DNA of 64,000 nt from Candidatus Babelota bacterium (lineage in GTDB: Bacteria; Babelota; Babeliae; Babelales; Vermiphilaceae), in the NCBI GenBank assembly GCA_029262575.1, contig JAJCZC010000026.1:1-64000 (forward strand). The letters run 5' to 3'. The translations under genes and the position numbers were made by a program. Below the pieces are notes generated by a model. It was given only the letters and a program-made list of their open reading frames with translations, had not been told where the DNA came from and made no database searches. Each line of letters begins with the position of its first letter. Within the stretch, counting starts at the first letter, position 1. Shown here in pieces: positions 27,573 through 37,385 of this stretch.

Positions 27573-29390
27573 ATGTCACAAAAAATATTTTTAATCTCTC
27601 TACTGGCACCTTTTTTCTTAACTGGATTATCTTGTAAGTCAGCCTATCAACTAACTCCCTCACACATTGACCAACAAACATCACAAGCATTTATGGCAGC
27701 TGCACATACCTTACTTAAATATGCTCAAAACCAACAAGATGAAGTTGGGATAATCTTATCCAACAGTGATGCTTCCATAGTAACAACAGCCAAAGACATC
27801 TCTAAGAAAAAATACTCACTCAAATCACTACGCTTTAAAAAACAAAAAGCATCGACGGCCACCTCTTCAAGTACACCAAGCATTTTATCCCAATCGGGCA
27901 CATGTGCGCCAGAACGTATTCTCGATTCTTGTATGGGAGCTCTTTCACTCTATACATCTGCCTATGAAATCCAAACATCAAGCATGCGTATCTATTTAAA
28001 AACACAGATATCCAATGTAATGAATGCAGTAAAGAATGTTCTCGCCCCCGCAACCCTTGATGCAAACACCACCCTACTAGAACCTGAATATGAACATATC
28101 TGGAACAACGCAACAAACATTTTGTGCGATCCATACACATTAGAATCTGTATTGCAAGATATAAAGAAGCGAATACCGCATTCAAAGAAGCATCCTAATC
28201 AAGATACTTTATTCATGCTACTGCATTCCTTGCATTCTCTAAACAAAAAGTGTGATCCATACCAAGGAGCAATCATACGCTCATATGCACATGAAATTCT
28301 AAAAATTATATATCATACAAAGAACAAGCCATCAAATATTGAACACGAAAAGATACTCGATTATTGGAACACAATAAAATCAACTCAACTTGATTTTGAT
28401 GATCTCATTCAATCTCTACAAAAACGGGTTGAACATAGCTCCAAACTATGCATGACCTCTTCGGCACAAGCTAAAGAACCTTTCCGACTAAAGCTTATAG
28501 AAAAACAAATAAACATGCTCAAAAAATTTCTTTTTATTCACAAGGATTGCGATAATACTTTTAAACGCTATTGGATTGCAAAAGAAGCACAAAAAATACG
28601 CCAACTCGTTAGGGAGAGGCTCTTAGATGACAAAGAACACCCACAATGGAATAAAATCTGCGGCCATTGGCATGCAGAAAGTGATGATTTATGTACAACA
28701 CTCAAATATATAATGAAATGCATTGAAACTGTATTGCCAACAAAAGAACATATACGCAGTAGCCTTGAAATCCATAAAGAACATATAATGGCATTCGGCT
28801 TTACTGCTCTTCCTGTCTTGGTCGATATATATCAAAGATATGCCCTTCCCCCGGCTTTGCTGCAAAAAGTTACAGTACCCATGCGAACCATACTAGATTC
28901 TTTACTATTTTTTTCAAAACAGTGTGAATTAATGCTTACAGCAGAGCAAGAAACAATCGTTGAAAAAGCTCATATCATGACATGCATACTGACCCGAACA
29001 TATTCTGCAAAATACCATTGTATTCTTGGCGATCAACATAGAACCCTTAAGCATTATGCGCAAGCAAAAAAACATTTTGTTATAGCAGCAAGAGATCTTT
29101 TAAATGCGCAACAACAAAAACAAACGTACGCTGCCGACTTTCTTGAAAGCGGCGACCATTTATACATTTCATTAGTACAAATGTTAGAAAAGAAAATTCC
29201 GTTTTGCCAAGAAGATTTGAAAACAGTCATCAAGCTTGCTGATCAAATAGATGTTATTCCTACGCATCCAAAGCTTTTATTGTCTCAAGAGGTTATGAAA
29301 CTTTCCACATTTCTAGAGCAACTTAATAAAAAAGGTCTTTTAGATACACCGCAACAACAAGCATCATGCTCATCCAATAACCAAAAATAG
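27573..29390 (+). CDS. Large helical lipoprotein-like exported protein
   Basis: ATG 27573 is preferred because GAGGA lies six bases upstream. The signal ends in a lipobox-like TGLSCKS, so lipid anchoring is likely. The remaining 580 residues are nearly all alpha-helical; the segment YHCILGDQHRTLKHYAQAKK near residue 480 has TPR-like spacing. No family recognised. It follows another helical exported protein and ends at a strong terminator. Both may be partners; that is inference from adjacency and similar make-up. Confidence 0.7.
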   Translation: MSQKIFLISLLAPFFLTGLSCKSAYQLTPSHIDQQTSQAFMAAAHTLLKYAQNQQDEVGIILSNSDASIVTTAKDISKKKYSLKSLRFKKQKASTATSSSTPSILSQSGTCAPERILDSCMGALSLYTSAYEIQTSSMRIYLKTQISNVMNAVKNVLAPATLDANTTLLEPEYEHIWNNATNILCDPYTLESVLQDIKKRIPHSKKHPNQDTLFMLLHSLHSLNKKCDPYQGAIIRSYAHEILKIIYHTKNKPSNIEHEKILDYWNTIKSTQLDFDDLIQSLQKRVEHSSKLCMTSSAQAKEPFRLKLIEKQINMLKKFLFIHKDCDNTFKRYWIAKEAQKIRQLVRERLLDDKEHPQWNKICGHWHAESDDLCTTLKYIMKCIETVLPTKEHIRSSLEIHKEHIMAFGFTALPVLVDIYQRYALPPALLQKVTVPMRTILDSLLFFSKQCELMLTAEQETIVEKAHIMTCILTRTYSAKYHCILGDQHRTLKHYAQAKKHFVIAARDLLNAQQQKQTYAADFLESGDHLYISLVQMLEKKIPFCQEDLKTVIKLADQIDVIPTHPKLLLSQEVMKLSTFLEQLNKKGLLDTPQQQASCSSNNQK

Positions 29391-29430
29391 AAAAAGGCCC
29401 GTGCAAAAACACGAGCCTTTTTCTATTTTT
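29388..29430. terminator. Bidirectional terminator between the helical lipoprotein gene and groEL
   Basis: An 11-bp outer stem (tagaaaaaggc with gcctttttcta) continues into CGTG/CACG with a single mismatch. Flanking T-runs occur on both strands. It overlaps the stop codon at 29388-29390. Confidence 0.8.
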
Positions 29431-29450
29431 TATAATGAAGCTATATGGAA

Positions 29451-31118
<1,668 letters not shown>

Positions 31119-31148
31119 TTAAAACAGCAAATGCTGGATAAGCTAATA

Positions 31149-31439
31149 TTATGATTTTTCTACAATTCCCAAAATTTCATCTTCACGAATAATAATGTGA
31201 TCATTGCCAGCTTCAGTACCAGCATATTTGCCAAAGTAAACAACATCTCCAACTCTAACATCCATCGGCAAATGCTCGCCTGTTTTATCTTTTTGCCCAG
31301 GGCCAACTGCTAAAATTGAGCCCGTTTGAGCTTTTTCTTTGGCGGCATCAGGAATTATAATACCACCGGCAGTTTTCTCTTCTTCGTCAATACGCTTTAC
31401 TAAAACACGATCACCTAAAGGTTTGAATTTTTCAAACAT
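31149..31439 (-). CDS. groES: Co-chaperonin GroES
   Basis: A 96-residue GroES with the mobile loop segment EKTAGGIIIPD and the usual GDRVLVKR start. It caps GroEL. The AGGAGG ribosome site is optimal. Upstream on the minus strand there is TATAAT near 31530 but a weak -35, and I do not see a CIRCE inverted repeat, so heat-shock control by HrcA is not supported here. Confidence 0.98.
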   Translation of the reverse strand: MFEKFKPLGDRVLVKRIDEEEKTAGGIIIPDAAKEKAQTGSILAVGPGQKDKTGEHLPMDVRVGDVVYFGKYAGTEAGNDHIIIREDEILGIVEKS

Positions 31440-31710
31440 AGCATTCCTCCTGCTTGTAAAAAACAGATACTCAAATATTACTAATTTATACTATTTTACC
31501 AAGTATCTTAAGACACCTATTATACTTTATTATAAGAAAATATGTGCAAAAATCAACGCACCTTTCTTGACAGAAGTAGACTCAGATTTATGCATATTGC
31601 ATCATGCATGTTTTAACCATGATTAGATCAGGTGTTTTCACCTTGAATCTCCACTTAAATGACATTGATCAGGATAGCAGATTATTGATTAAATAGCTAA
31701 TGCATGGATT

Positions 31711-32193
31711 TTAACCCTGAGCCACCATATTGCTTGGATTCTTGCAACATGCTGAGCCTTTTTTTGCGCAGTTATTGCTACCATTTTTTGGCTTTTTTTC
31801 TGGGTTTTGTTCAACGGCCTCTTTTACCAATTGAGTGACTTTTTCCGGAGTTGGCTGATAGAGGTCCAAAAGATTGCCTGCTGGATCCTTAAAACTTACC
31901 ATAATGCCATGTGTTGCTTCTTTTGGTTCAGCAATAAATTCAACTTCATCCTTGAGTGCTTCATAAGTTTTTTTTATATCATTAACTTGCAAAACAATAC
32001 CCGTGCGATGCCATTCTGGAACTGTTGCTGTTGGGCATAAGCCAATCTTGATATCACCAAGTTGCATTTCTGCCCATTTCTCTTTTATATGAAAGACAAG
32101 CTTTAAACCAAGTTTTTGATAAAAAGCTATTGCTTTGGCTATATCTGGTTGCATTAATATCAACATATGCACTTTTTGTATATCTGCACTCAC
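31711..32193 (-). CDS. VOC/glyoxalase superfamily protein with Cys-containing tail
   Basis: The first 115 residues are a single VOC domain: VHMLILMQPDIAKAIAFYQK, GLKLVFHIKEKWAEMQLG and FKDPAGNLLDLYQP, the last containing the usual ligand strand. Members include glyoxalases, isomerases and metal-binding resistance proteins; substrate cannot be told. An unusual 35-residue tail carries four cysteines (NNCAKKGSACCKN), possibly a metal or redox site. The start is GTG with AAGGA nine bases before. Confidence 0.85.
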   Translation of the reverse strand: MSADIQKVHMLILMQPDIAKAIAFYQKLGLKLVFHIKEKWAEMQLGDIKIGLCPTATVPEWHRTGIVLQVNDIKKTYEALKDEVEFIAEPKEATHGIMVSFKDPAGNLLDLYQPTPEKVTQLVKEAVEQNPEKKPKNGSNNCAKKGSACCKNPSNMVAQG

Positions 32194-32518
32194 GAATATG
32201 TATCCTTTATTTAATATGATTTTAATTAACCGTGAATCTAAATCTAAAAAATTAAAACTCTCAAATGATTACTTACTTGTTGTGCATTCGCCTTATACAT
32301 CAAATATTTCCTCCGATGCTTACTCGTCTTTCAAAGTCAGATTTCCCTGGATCCCCGATGCCTGCGCACCATAGCCTTGGCGACACTTAGGAGGATGACA
32401 AAAAAAATAATATTTTATCCATTGTAAGTAAAAATTACTTAGATCACATCTACGTTAATCAGTTTATCACAAAAAGGAGCGCCCAAAAAGGCGCCCCTTA
32501 ATTCTCATCTATAGCTCT
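32194..32518. other. Intergenic region with degenerate repeat and terminator
   Basis: No gene is visible. At about 32340-32400 there is a more GC-rich block (ATCCCCGATGCCTGCG, then AGCCTTGGCGA) that resembles the dispersed repeats found elsewhere in the window, followed by a terminator at 32471-32499. The remainder is AT-rich and holds the upstream region of the VOC gene. Confidence 0.45.
32471..32499 (-). terminator. Terminator of the MIU-motif gene
   Basis: AAGGAGCGCC and GGCGCCCCTT form a ten-base stem with one mismatch over a CAAAAA loop; on the minus strand the stem is followed by TTTTTG. It lies 20 bp past the stop at 32519. Confidence 0.75.
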
Positions 32519-33166
32519 TTAAGCTTGAGCTTGCACTATGTATGCATATGCTTCATCTTCTTCAATTTGTGCATTACGTGCATGCAGCGCATCTTCTTCC
32601 TGATGAAACAAATGTTCTGCAAATGCAGCATCATTTGAAGTATTGTTATACTCAACAAAGAAGCTATTCAACTGCTCTTGCAATTGACGAGCAAACTCCT
32701 CATCGGAAAGCATTTGCTCAACAACAACTATATCCGATTGACTCGGCGCTGAAGGCTCCGTGCCTCCATTATTGTATTGTTCTTGCAACTGACGTGCATA
32801 CTCTTCATCCTGCAACACTTGTTCAAGAAGTATAGCAAACACTAAATCATCTTCTTCTTGTTGACGCTTTTTGTGCGCATCATATTTCTGCTTCACTTTA
32901 TAAAGCAAGCCACCAACGGTGATGGTTCCGGATACAATACCAGCTGCAATATATGGATGAGCTTTTATCCCATCATATAGAGCTTGTGATTTTTCTTTTG
33001 TAAAACCACAGGCATTGTTCCAGCCATTTATTGCTGCTTCTTTAGTAAAATAGCCCGAAACAGCATTCCAACTTGCCCACTCAGGCAAACTTGGCCAAGC
33101 AACAACATCAACCACTGATGCCGATGCCAACAACACTACCAATCCCAATGAATGTAAACGAGTCAT
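32519..33166 (-). CDS. Exported protein with tandem MIU-like ubiquitin-binding motifs
   Basis: The 215-residue product has a signal peptide (1-23), a Trp-rich segment, HPYIAAG leading into a hydrophobic span (about 73-90), and a charged C-terminal half. There the motif DEEYARQLQEQ (120-130) recurs as DEEFARQLQEQ (155-165), with looser copies DAAFAEHLFHQEED (179-192) and EDEAYAYIVQAQ (203-214). This matches the D-E-x-x-A-x-x-L-Q-x-x pattern of eukaryotic MIU (inverted UIM) motifs. Ubiquitin binding by an exported bacterial protein is inferred only. A 16-bp-spaced promoter lies upstream and AGGAGG-type ribosome site (GGAGG) before ATG. Confidence 0.8.
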   Translation of the reverse strand: MTRLHSLGLVVLLASASVVDVVAWPSLPEWASWNAVSGYFTKEAAINGWNNACGFTKEKSQALYDGIKAHPYIAAGIVSGTITVGGLLYKVKQKYDAHKKRQQEEDDLVFAILLEQVLQDEEYARQLQEQYNNGGTEPSAPSQSDIVVVEQMLSDEEFARQLQEQLNSFFVEYNNTSNDAAFAEHLFHQEEDALHARNAQIEEDEAYAYIVQAQA

Positions 33167-33204
33167 AATAGACCTCCATGTTTAAAGATGAACATTCTTA
33201 CTTA

Positions 33205-33232
33205 GTTTTAAGTAAAAAAACATACAAGTCAA
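33205..33232 (-). promoter_or_regulatory. Predicted promoter of the MIU-motif gene
   Basis: On the minus strand TTGACT (33232-33227), 16-bp spacer, TAAAAC (33210-33205). The -10 is weak, but spacing and -35 match other promoters in the window. Confidence 0.4.
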
Positions 33233-33334
33233 AAGGCCCCCTTTTATTACTGTTGAACAAAAAAAAAGGCTATTCTCGATCCTTCTCAATGAAATTGGTA
33301 GTATAAATTTGAAGATAGTCTTATTATTTAACCC

Positions 33335-33390
33335 TACTTCACCAAGTCTCCGAAGGGCTCTACTTGCTCTCTACGTAAAGCAGAGAGCAA
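33335..33390. repeat. Dispersed repeat copy plus hairpin
   Basis: CTACTTCACCAAGTCTCCG followed by AAGGGC matches the element at 36631 with few changes. Directly after it, TTGCTCTCT (33364-33372) pairs with AGAGAGCAA (33382-33390). It sits between the MIU gene and rpe. Confidence 0.55.
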
Positions 33391-33430
33391 AGATTCTTTG
33401 GCCAATTGGGCAAGCAGGAAAGGAAATTAT

Positions 33431-34099
33431 ATGTTTGAAATCTGGCCATCACTTATATCAGCAGATCTATTGAACCTACAAGAAACATTAAAGCACCTCG
33501 ACAACCATTGCCATGGTTATCATCTTGATATCATGGATAACCATTTTGTGCCAAATCTCACTTGGGGTGCACAATTCATGAACGCAATTGCACAAAACAC
33601 TCAAAAACCGCTCTGGATTCACTTGATGATAGAAAATGAAATAACTTTTTTAGATGATCTATTTGTCCCAGAAGGCACCTATATCACTTTTCACATCGAA
33701 ACAAAAACAAGCATTAGTGCATTAATTACAGCAATTAAGCAAAAAAAGTGGCGACCGAGCATTGCCGTGAATCCAAAAACAGACGTTGAACAAACTTTTG
33801 CCTATCTTGAACATATAGATCAACTATTATTAATGTCGGTGAATCCTGGCTTTTCCGGGCAACAATTTATTCCCGATGTGCTCAAAAAAATAAAACCGCT
33901 CAAGAATGAACTAAAAAAAAGAGGACTTGACGCTAAACTTGCCATGGACGGGGGCATCAATCGAACGAACATTGGCGACATTGCCAATCTTGGTATAGAG
34001 CAATTTGGCATCGCCTCAGGCATTTTTAGTTATCCTCATCCATCGGAAGAACTTGACGCACTTTATGGATTATACCAAAAAGAAAAAGGGACCCAATAA
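33431..34099 (+). CDS. rpe: Ribulose-phosphate 3-epimerase
   Basis: A 222-residue TIM barrel that interconverts ribulose 5-phosphate and xylulose 5-phosphate. Motifs seen are PSLISADLL, the metal site HLDIMDNHFVPN, VNPGFSGQQF and AMDGGINRTN with the phosphate loop GIASGIF. I start at ATG 33431 because AAAGGAAATT precedes it; an upstream in-frame extension lacks a ribosome site and overlaps the repeat. It ends at a strong terminator. Confidence 0.95.
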   Translation: MFEIWPSLISADLLNLQETLKHLDNHCHGYHLDIMDNHFVPNLTWGAQFMNAIAQNTQKPLWIHLMIENEITFLDDLFVPEGTYITFHIETKTSISALITAIKQKKWRPSIAVNPKTDVEQTFAYLEHIDQLLLMSVNPGFSGQQFIPDVLKKIKPLKNELKKRGLDAKLAMDGGINRTNIGDIANLGIEQFGIASGIFSYPHPSEELDALYGLYQKEKGTQ

Positions 34100-34113
34100 A
34101 GGGTCCCTTTTTC
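34082..34113. terminator. Strong terminator after rpe
   Basis: A 13-bp perfect stem (34082-34094 with 34101-34113, gaaaaagggaccc type) with a six-base loop and T-run overlaps the rpe stop. The symmetric A/T ends allow function in both directions. Confidence 0.9.
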
Positions 34114-34190
34114 CAAGTTTGCTTTAACAACAATCTTAGTGTTACGGCAGTTTCCGTTTAACCAACATTGTGTTTTTAAGTACTAATTAC

Positions 34191-35444
34191 TTAAGCAGCT
34201 TTTGCAGCAATTCGGTTGTAGTGATACAACGCATTCTTAGCCCACTTATGTGTAGATGCTTTCAACGTTGCTAGTTCTTCAGTTGACACAGATTTTCTAT
34301 TAATAATCTTATGTCTAATTATACGAATTTCAGCAACACCCGAATACTGCTTAACTGGCTGTTCAGCTTTACGCTTGTCTTCAGCTGCTTTAGCATCCGC
34401 TTTACGCTTAAGTTCTGCTGCACCCGCTTTACGCTTGTCTTCTGCTGCTTTAGCATCCGCTTTACGCTTATCTTCAGCTGCTTTAGCATCCGCTTTACGC
34501 TTATCTTCAGCTGCTTTAGCTAATGCTTTACGCTGATCATCAAGAGCCTTAGCTGCATCAGCTTTACGCTTATCTTCAGCTGCTTTAGCTTGACGATCAA
34601 AATCTGCAACTAATTGATCCAAGAAACCTGTTATTTTCTCGCGATCTTCAAGAGAAAGATGTTTGCCATCTAACTTTTCTAGTTGCTCTGTAGCTTCTTC
34701 AGATTCCAATATAAAATTAGCTATTTCTGGATGTTTAAACAAAAGCTTAGTTACTTCTTTTCTGAAAGTATCTAGTTCTTCATCACTTAGTTCTTCATCA
34801 CCTGAAGCAACATAAGCTGCACTAAGGCCATAAGCACCAACACCAGTAACACCCATGCCTAGAAGCATTTTGTTGTTTAATGCATAGTTTCCGGCACCTT
34901 GAGCTTTATTCAAAGCATAGTTTCCAACAGCTTTAGCACCATTCAATAGCGCACCTGGCTGTGCTGTGAAATCAACACCACCGTAGTATTTAGCTGCAAG
35001 AGAACCTGCAACACCAACAACACCTAGACCAGCTGCTGCTAATTTCTTTTGGTTACGTTTGAAGAATGAATCTTCTTCTTTTTTGTCTTCAGTAGTAGTT
35101 TCAGTAGTTGCATCTTTATTGCGCCAGTTTTGGAATGTGTTCACTCCATATTGACCAGCTTTATAAAGACCGTGAACAGCTCCTGCTCCAGCAACACCCG
35201 CACCAAAACCAGTTAAACTAGCTGTTGTTTTTGGGTTTTGTGATGCTTTTTCACTAATATAATTAGTGAAATCACCAAACGCACCTTTTGCAGTTTCCCA
35301 ATAAGTTGAATCAACTTTTGGTTGGTTCGACGTAGACCCAAGCAATTGAGTAAATCCACCTGGCAAACCTTCGTCGCCTGCAAAAACCGAACTTACAGTT
35401 AAAGCACTAAGTAATGCTACAACTGTCATTTTTGGACTCTTCAT
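34191..35444 (-). CDS. Exported protein with glycine-rich hydrophobic spans and Lys/Ala/Glu coiled-coil repeats
   Basis: The 417-residue product has a signal peptide (MKSPKMTVVALLSALTVSSVFA), then three Gly/Ala-rich hydrophobic stretches (GFGAGVAGAGAVHGLY, LGVVGVAGSLAAKY, MLLGMGVTGVGAYGLS), an acidic helix, and about eight 11-residue repeats AAEDKRKADAK (about 285-370) forming a charged helix like TolA or other spacer coils. The C-terminal 45 residues are basic. No family recognised; TolA-like bridging is only a resemblance in the repeat. A clear promoter lies at 35551-35578 and GGAGGAGG as ribosome site, implying strong expression. Confidence 0.75.
   Translation of the reverse strand: MKSPKMTVVALLSALTVSSVFAGDEGLPGGFTQLLGSTSNQPKVDSTYWETAKGAFGDFTNYISEKASQNPKTTASLTGFGAGVAGAGAVHGLYKAGQYGVNTFQNWRNKDATTETTTEDKKEEDSFFKRNQKKLAAAGLGVVGVAGSLAAKYYGGVDFTAQPGALLNGAKAVGNYALNKAQGAGNYALNNKMLLGMGVTGVGAYGLSAAYVASGDEELSDEELDTFRKEVTKLLFKHPEIANFILESEEATEQLEKLDGKHLSLEDREKITGFLDQLVADFDRQAKAAEDKRKADAAKALDDQRKALAKAAEDKRKADAKAAEDKRKADAKAAEDKRKAGAAELKRKADAKAAEDKRKAEQPVKQYSGVAEIRIIRHKIINRKSVSTEELATLKASTHKWAKNALYHYNRIAAKAA
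34366..34590 (-). repeat. 33-bp in-frame tandem repeats
   Basis: Units around ctgctttagcatccgcttta recur every 33 bp with some irregular spacing, encoding the AAEDKRKADAK coiled-coil repeat. Near-identical DNA indicates recent expansion. Confidence 0.85.
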
Positions 35445-35550
35445 AAGAGACCTCCTCCATTAGATATGAATAAAAATAACCTCGCATCTCATATATTCAA
35501 AAAAACCTTTTTTTCGATTTTAGTGAGATACATTTTTCATCTTAGTATTA

Positions 35551-35578
35551 AATATAAACCAAAAGACCCTTTTGTCAA
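35551..35578 (-). promoter_or_regulatory. Predicted strong promoter
   Basis: On the minus strand TTGACA (35578-35573), 16-bp spacer, TATATT (35556-35551), followed by a long leader to the GGAGGAGG ribosome site of the gene starting at 35444. Confidence 0.65.
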
Positions 35579-35812
35579 TAAACTAAGCGCTGTTTTTGCA
35601 ATGTTTTCAGGTTGAAATGTTTTATCTGGACAAAATAGCCAAGCGCCCCATATTCACAAAAATTTTATTTTCAAGCTGAAAAAACTTAATCGTTTTATAT
35701 AAAAAACATATCAATTTCATGATACCAATGTTGTCCATAATGATCAAAAGGTCATCCATTATGCATCAAGATATCGATGTTAAACACAAATATTAACACA
35801 GTTTTTTTGCAT

Positions 35813-35840
35813 GAAAAAAGGCCCTTTCGGGCCTTTTTTC
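35813..35840 (-). terminator. Intrinsic terminator
   Basis: A 12-bp perfect stem (35813-35824 with 35829-35840, gaaaaaaggccc type) with a TTTC loop and T-run; it lies about 50 bp past the stop at 35893. Confidence 0.9.
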
Positions 35841-35892
35841 GACAGTTTTGTATATTCTGTAGCTGTATCGGTATATATATGGTTTATTAAAG

Positions 35893-36390
35893 TTATTTTT
35901 TGATTACGTCTTCAATACCTTTAATTGCACCATTAGCAAAGCTTTGGAGCATTTGACTGCATCCATCAATGATTGCTTGCAAGTTATAACCAACAGCAAC
36001 ACCACCTGCAACAAACAGCCAAGCAAAGGGTTCATAAACCAACTCTTCCCAAACCACTTCCATAAGACGAGAAATAATTCCTTTTTTCTTTGACTTATAA
36101 CGCTGTTCGTTATAATCATAATAACCAAGTTCTGTTAAGGTGATACACTCAAGCAATACAAGAATCGCAGCAGAACTCATATATGGGTGTTCAGCCACCG
36201 CACCACCAAGCGCCTCAATGGTCATACCTGTATAACCAACAAACTTACCATAAAGCTCACCGCCTGATCTTGATAACTCTTGCAGCAAATCGTGTGTTTT
36301 AGACACTAGATCAGCATTAGCTGATACCTGACTATAACCACTGAAAGCTATGCATGTAGCCAATAATAGAGAAAAACGTGTGCTATTCAT
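35893..36390 (-). CDS. Exported membrane protein with HPY motif
   Basis: The 165-residue product has a signal peptide (MNSTRFSLLLATCIAFSGYSQVSA), an amphipathic helix, EHPYMSSAAILVLLE leading into a hydrophobic span, a basic patch (NEQRYKSKKKG) and a second hydrophobic span (WLFVAGGVAVGYNL). The order signal peptide, HPYxxAA, hydrophobic span, Tyr/Lys-rich patch is shared with the MIU-motif protein at 32519, suggesting a common membrane-insertion module. No known family. It has its own promoter and terminator. Confidence 0.65.
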   Translation of the reverse strand: MNSTRFSLLLATCIAFSGYSQVSANADLVSKTHDLLQELSRSGGELYGKFVGYTGMTIEALGGAVAEHPYMSSAAILVLLECITLTELGYYDYNEQRYKSKKKGIISRLMEVVWEELVYEPFAWLFVAGGVAVGYNLQAIIDGCSQMLQSFANGAIKGIEDVIKK

Positions 36391-36448
36391 AAAGAAAAGC
36401 CTCCAAATAAAGGATTAATATAACCAATCACTCCACTACCTATTATTG

Positions 36449-36476
36449 ATCTTAAGCAACAATGGTTATATGTCAA
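36449..36476 (-). promoter_or_regulatory. Predicted promoter
   Basis: Minus strand TTGACA (36476-36471), 16-bp spacer, TAAGAT (36454-36449), 60 bp upstream of the start at 36390. Confidence 0.6.
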
Positions 36477-36630
36477 AAGGTTGGGAGCAATGTCGCTATA
36501 TCTTTATCCTAAATGAAATATATAAAGACGATAAAGCTAGACGGCCAGTCATTTTAGCCAAGAGCTTCAATACTTCTATTTTAGCTTAGCCAATTTTGCT
36601 ATTACTGTTTCCGGGATGGCTTTGAAATTG

Positions 36631-36670
36631 CCCTACTTCGCCAAGGCTACGAAGGGCATACTTCGCTTCT
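36631..36670. repeat. Dispersed repeat copy
   Basis: CCCTACTTCGCCAAGGCTAC followed by GAAGGGC contains the short inverted repeat CTTCG/CGAAG and matches 33335. It lies in an otherwise featureless gap between the promoter at 36476 and the GIY-YIG gene. Confidence 0.6.
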
Positions 36671-36714
36671 TTTAAATGTGCAATGCAGATGTATAGATTA
36701 ATTCATTTTAAAAG

Positions 36715-36748
36715 ACTGGCCTGCCCAGCTGAAGCCTTGGCGAAAGCT
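36715..36748. repeat. Dispersed repeat copy abutting the GIY-YIG stop codon
   Basis: The core AGCTGAAGCCTTGGCGAAAG (starting 36727) plus CT is identical to the copy at 37151-37172, and the preceding bases TGGCCTGCCC resemble TGGCTCTGCC there. It ends two bases before the stop triplet of the GIY-YIG gene. Confidence 0.8.
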
Positions 36749-36749
36749 T

Positions 36750-36992
36750 TTATAATAACCTTTTGACTCTGAATGCCCTTCCCGAACCCGACTTAAGATA
36801 GTGTTCAAATTCAATTGCCTTGAGTTCATCTTTGAATCCTATCTCTACCTGAAGCTCCCAGGGGCGATATTTTTTAGTATGTGGCGTCGTACCACTATTA
36901 TGATTTGATAATCTTTTTTGAAGATTAGTAGTGCGACCTACATAGATTTTTTCCGAAAAATCTATTGATCGTATTATATATACGTGATACAT
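36750..36992 (-). CDS. Single-domain GIY-YIG nuclease
   Basis: Starting at ATG 36992 gives an 80-residue protein that is essentially only the GIY-YIG domain: MYHVYIIRS (the GIY part), KIYVGRTTNLQKRLSNHN (the YIG part with the catalytic Arg) and IEFEHYLKSGSG with the metal-binding Glu. The family includes structure-specific nucleases and homing-type enzymes. The gene is bracketed by a repeat that also occurs elsewhere in the window and lies next to a tRNA gene, which suggests association with repeat mobility (inference). A GGGG ribosome-site-like run is about eight bases upstream. Confidence 0.9.
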   Translation of the reverse strand: MYHVYIIRSIDFSEKIYVGRTTNLQKRLSNHNSGTTPHTKKYRPWELQVEIGFKDELKAIEFEHYLKSGSGRAFRVKRLL

Positions 36993-37028
36993 GCCAAGCC
37001 CCTGTAACAACTTAAGATATAATATTGA

Positions 37029-37106
37029 TAATATGAATAAGGGGCCAGCCAGTCCAGCCTACGCTCAAGCTTCGGCGGACAGCTTTCGCCTTCCTTCGAT
37101 TAAGCT
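37029..37106. repeat. Degenerate repeat block with inverted partial copy
   Basis: The block contains CAGCCTACGCTCAAGCTTCG and then AGCTTTCGCC (37081-37090), the reverse complement of the GGCGAAAGCT end of the core repeat, closing with AAGCT. It lies just upstream of the GIY-YIG gene, so the gene sits between oppositely oriented partial copies. Confidence 0.55.
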
Positions 37107-37141
37107 TTCTTATTTTATCAAATCAATTCCGTTAAGGAAAT

Positions 37142-37171
37142 GGCTCTGCCAGCTGAAGCCTTGGCGAAAGC

Positions 37172-37172
<1 letters not shown>
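37142..37172. repeat. Dispersed repeat copy abutting the tRNA-Arg 3' end
   Basis: The 22-bp core (37151-37172) is identical to that at 36727-36748 and overlaps the last base of the encoded CCA of tRNA-Arg. Confidence 0.8.
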
Positions 37173-37248
<76 letters not shown>

Positions 37249-37261
37249 AATTAAGAAGTAT

Positions 37262-37320
37262 TCCAACTGAGCTTCCGTCGTCGCCTACGGCTATGCCGGA
37301 CTAAAGACGGGCCAGTAAAA
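37262..37320. repeat. Partial copy of the tRNA D-arm plus GC-rich repeat
   Basis: TCCAACTGAGCT at 37262-37273 is identical to 37229-37240 inside the tRNA. It is followed by a GC-rich stretch (GTCGTCGCCTACGGCTATGC) unlike the AT-rich surroundings. Confidence 0.6.
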
Positions 37321-37385
37321 GATATGATGCATTGTAGTATATAATAAATGAATAGGTATGACAACGTAATAATAAGATACTTATA

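Larger units (their letters stand above)
35445..35892. other. Long AT-rich intergenic region
   Basis: The region holds the promoter of the coiled-coil gene (35551-35578) and the terminator at 35813-35840. I see no gene in the remaining 230 bp; CATAATGATC and ATCCATTATG near 35735-35762 form a weak inverted repeat of unknown meaning. Confidence 0.5.

Noticed and set aside
31440-31620. CIRCE heat-shock operator upstream of groES
   Set aside because: I searched for the TTAGCACTC/GAGTGCTAA inverted repeat by eye and did not find it.
34366-34590. 33-bp repeats as a possible non-coding array
   Set aside because: They are in frame and encode a charged coiled-coil repeat within a gene with signal peptide and promoter.
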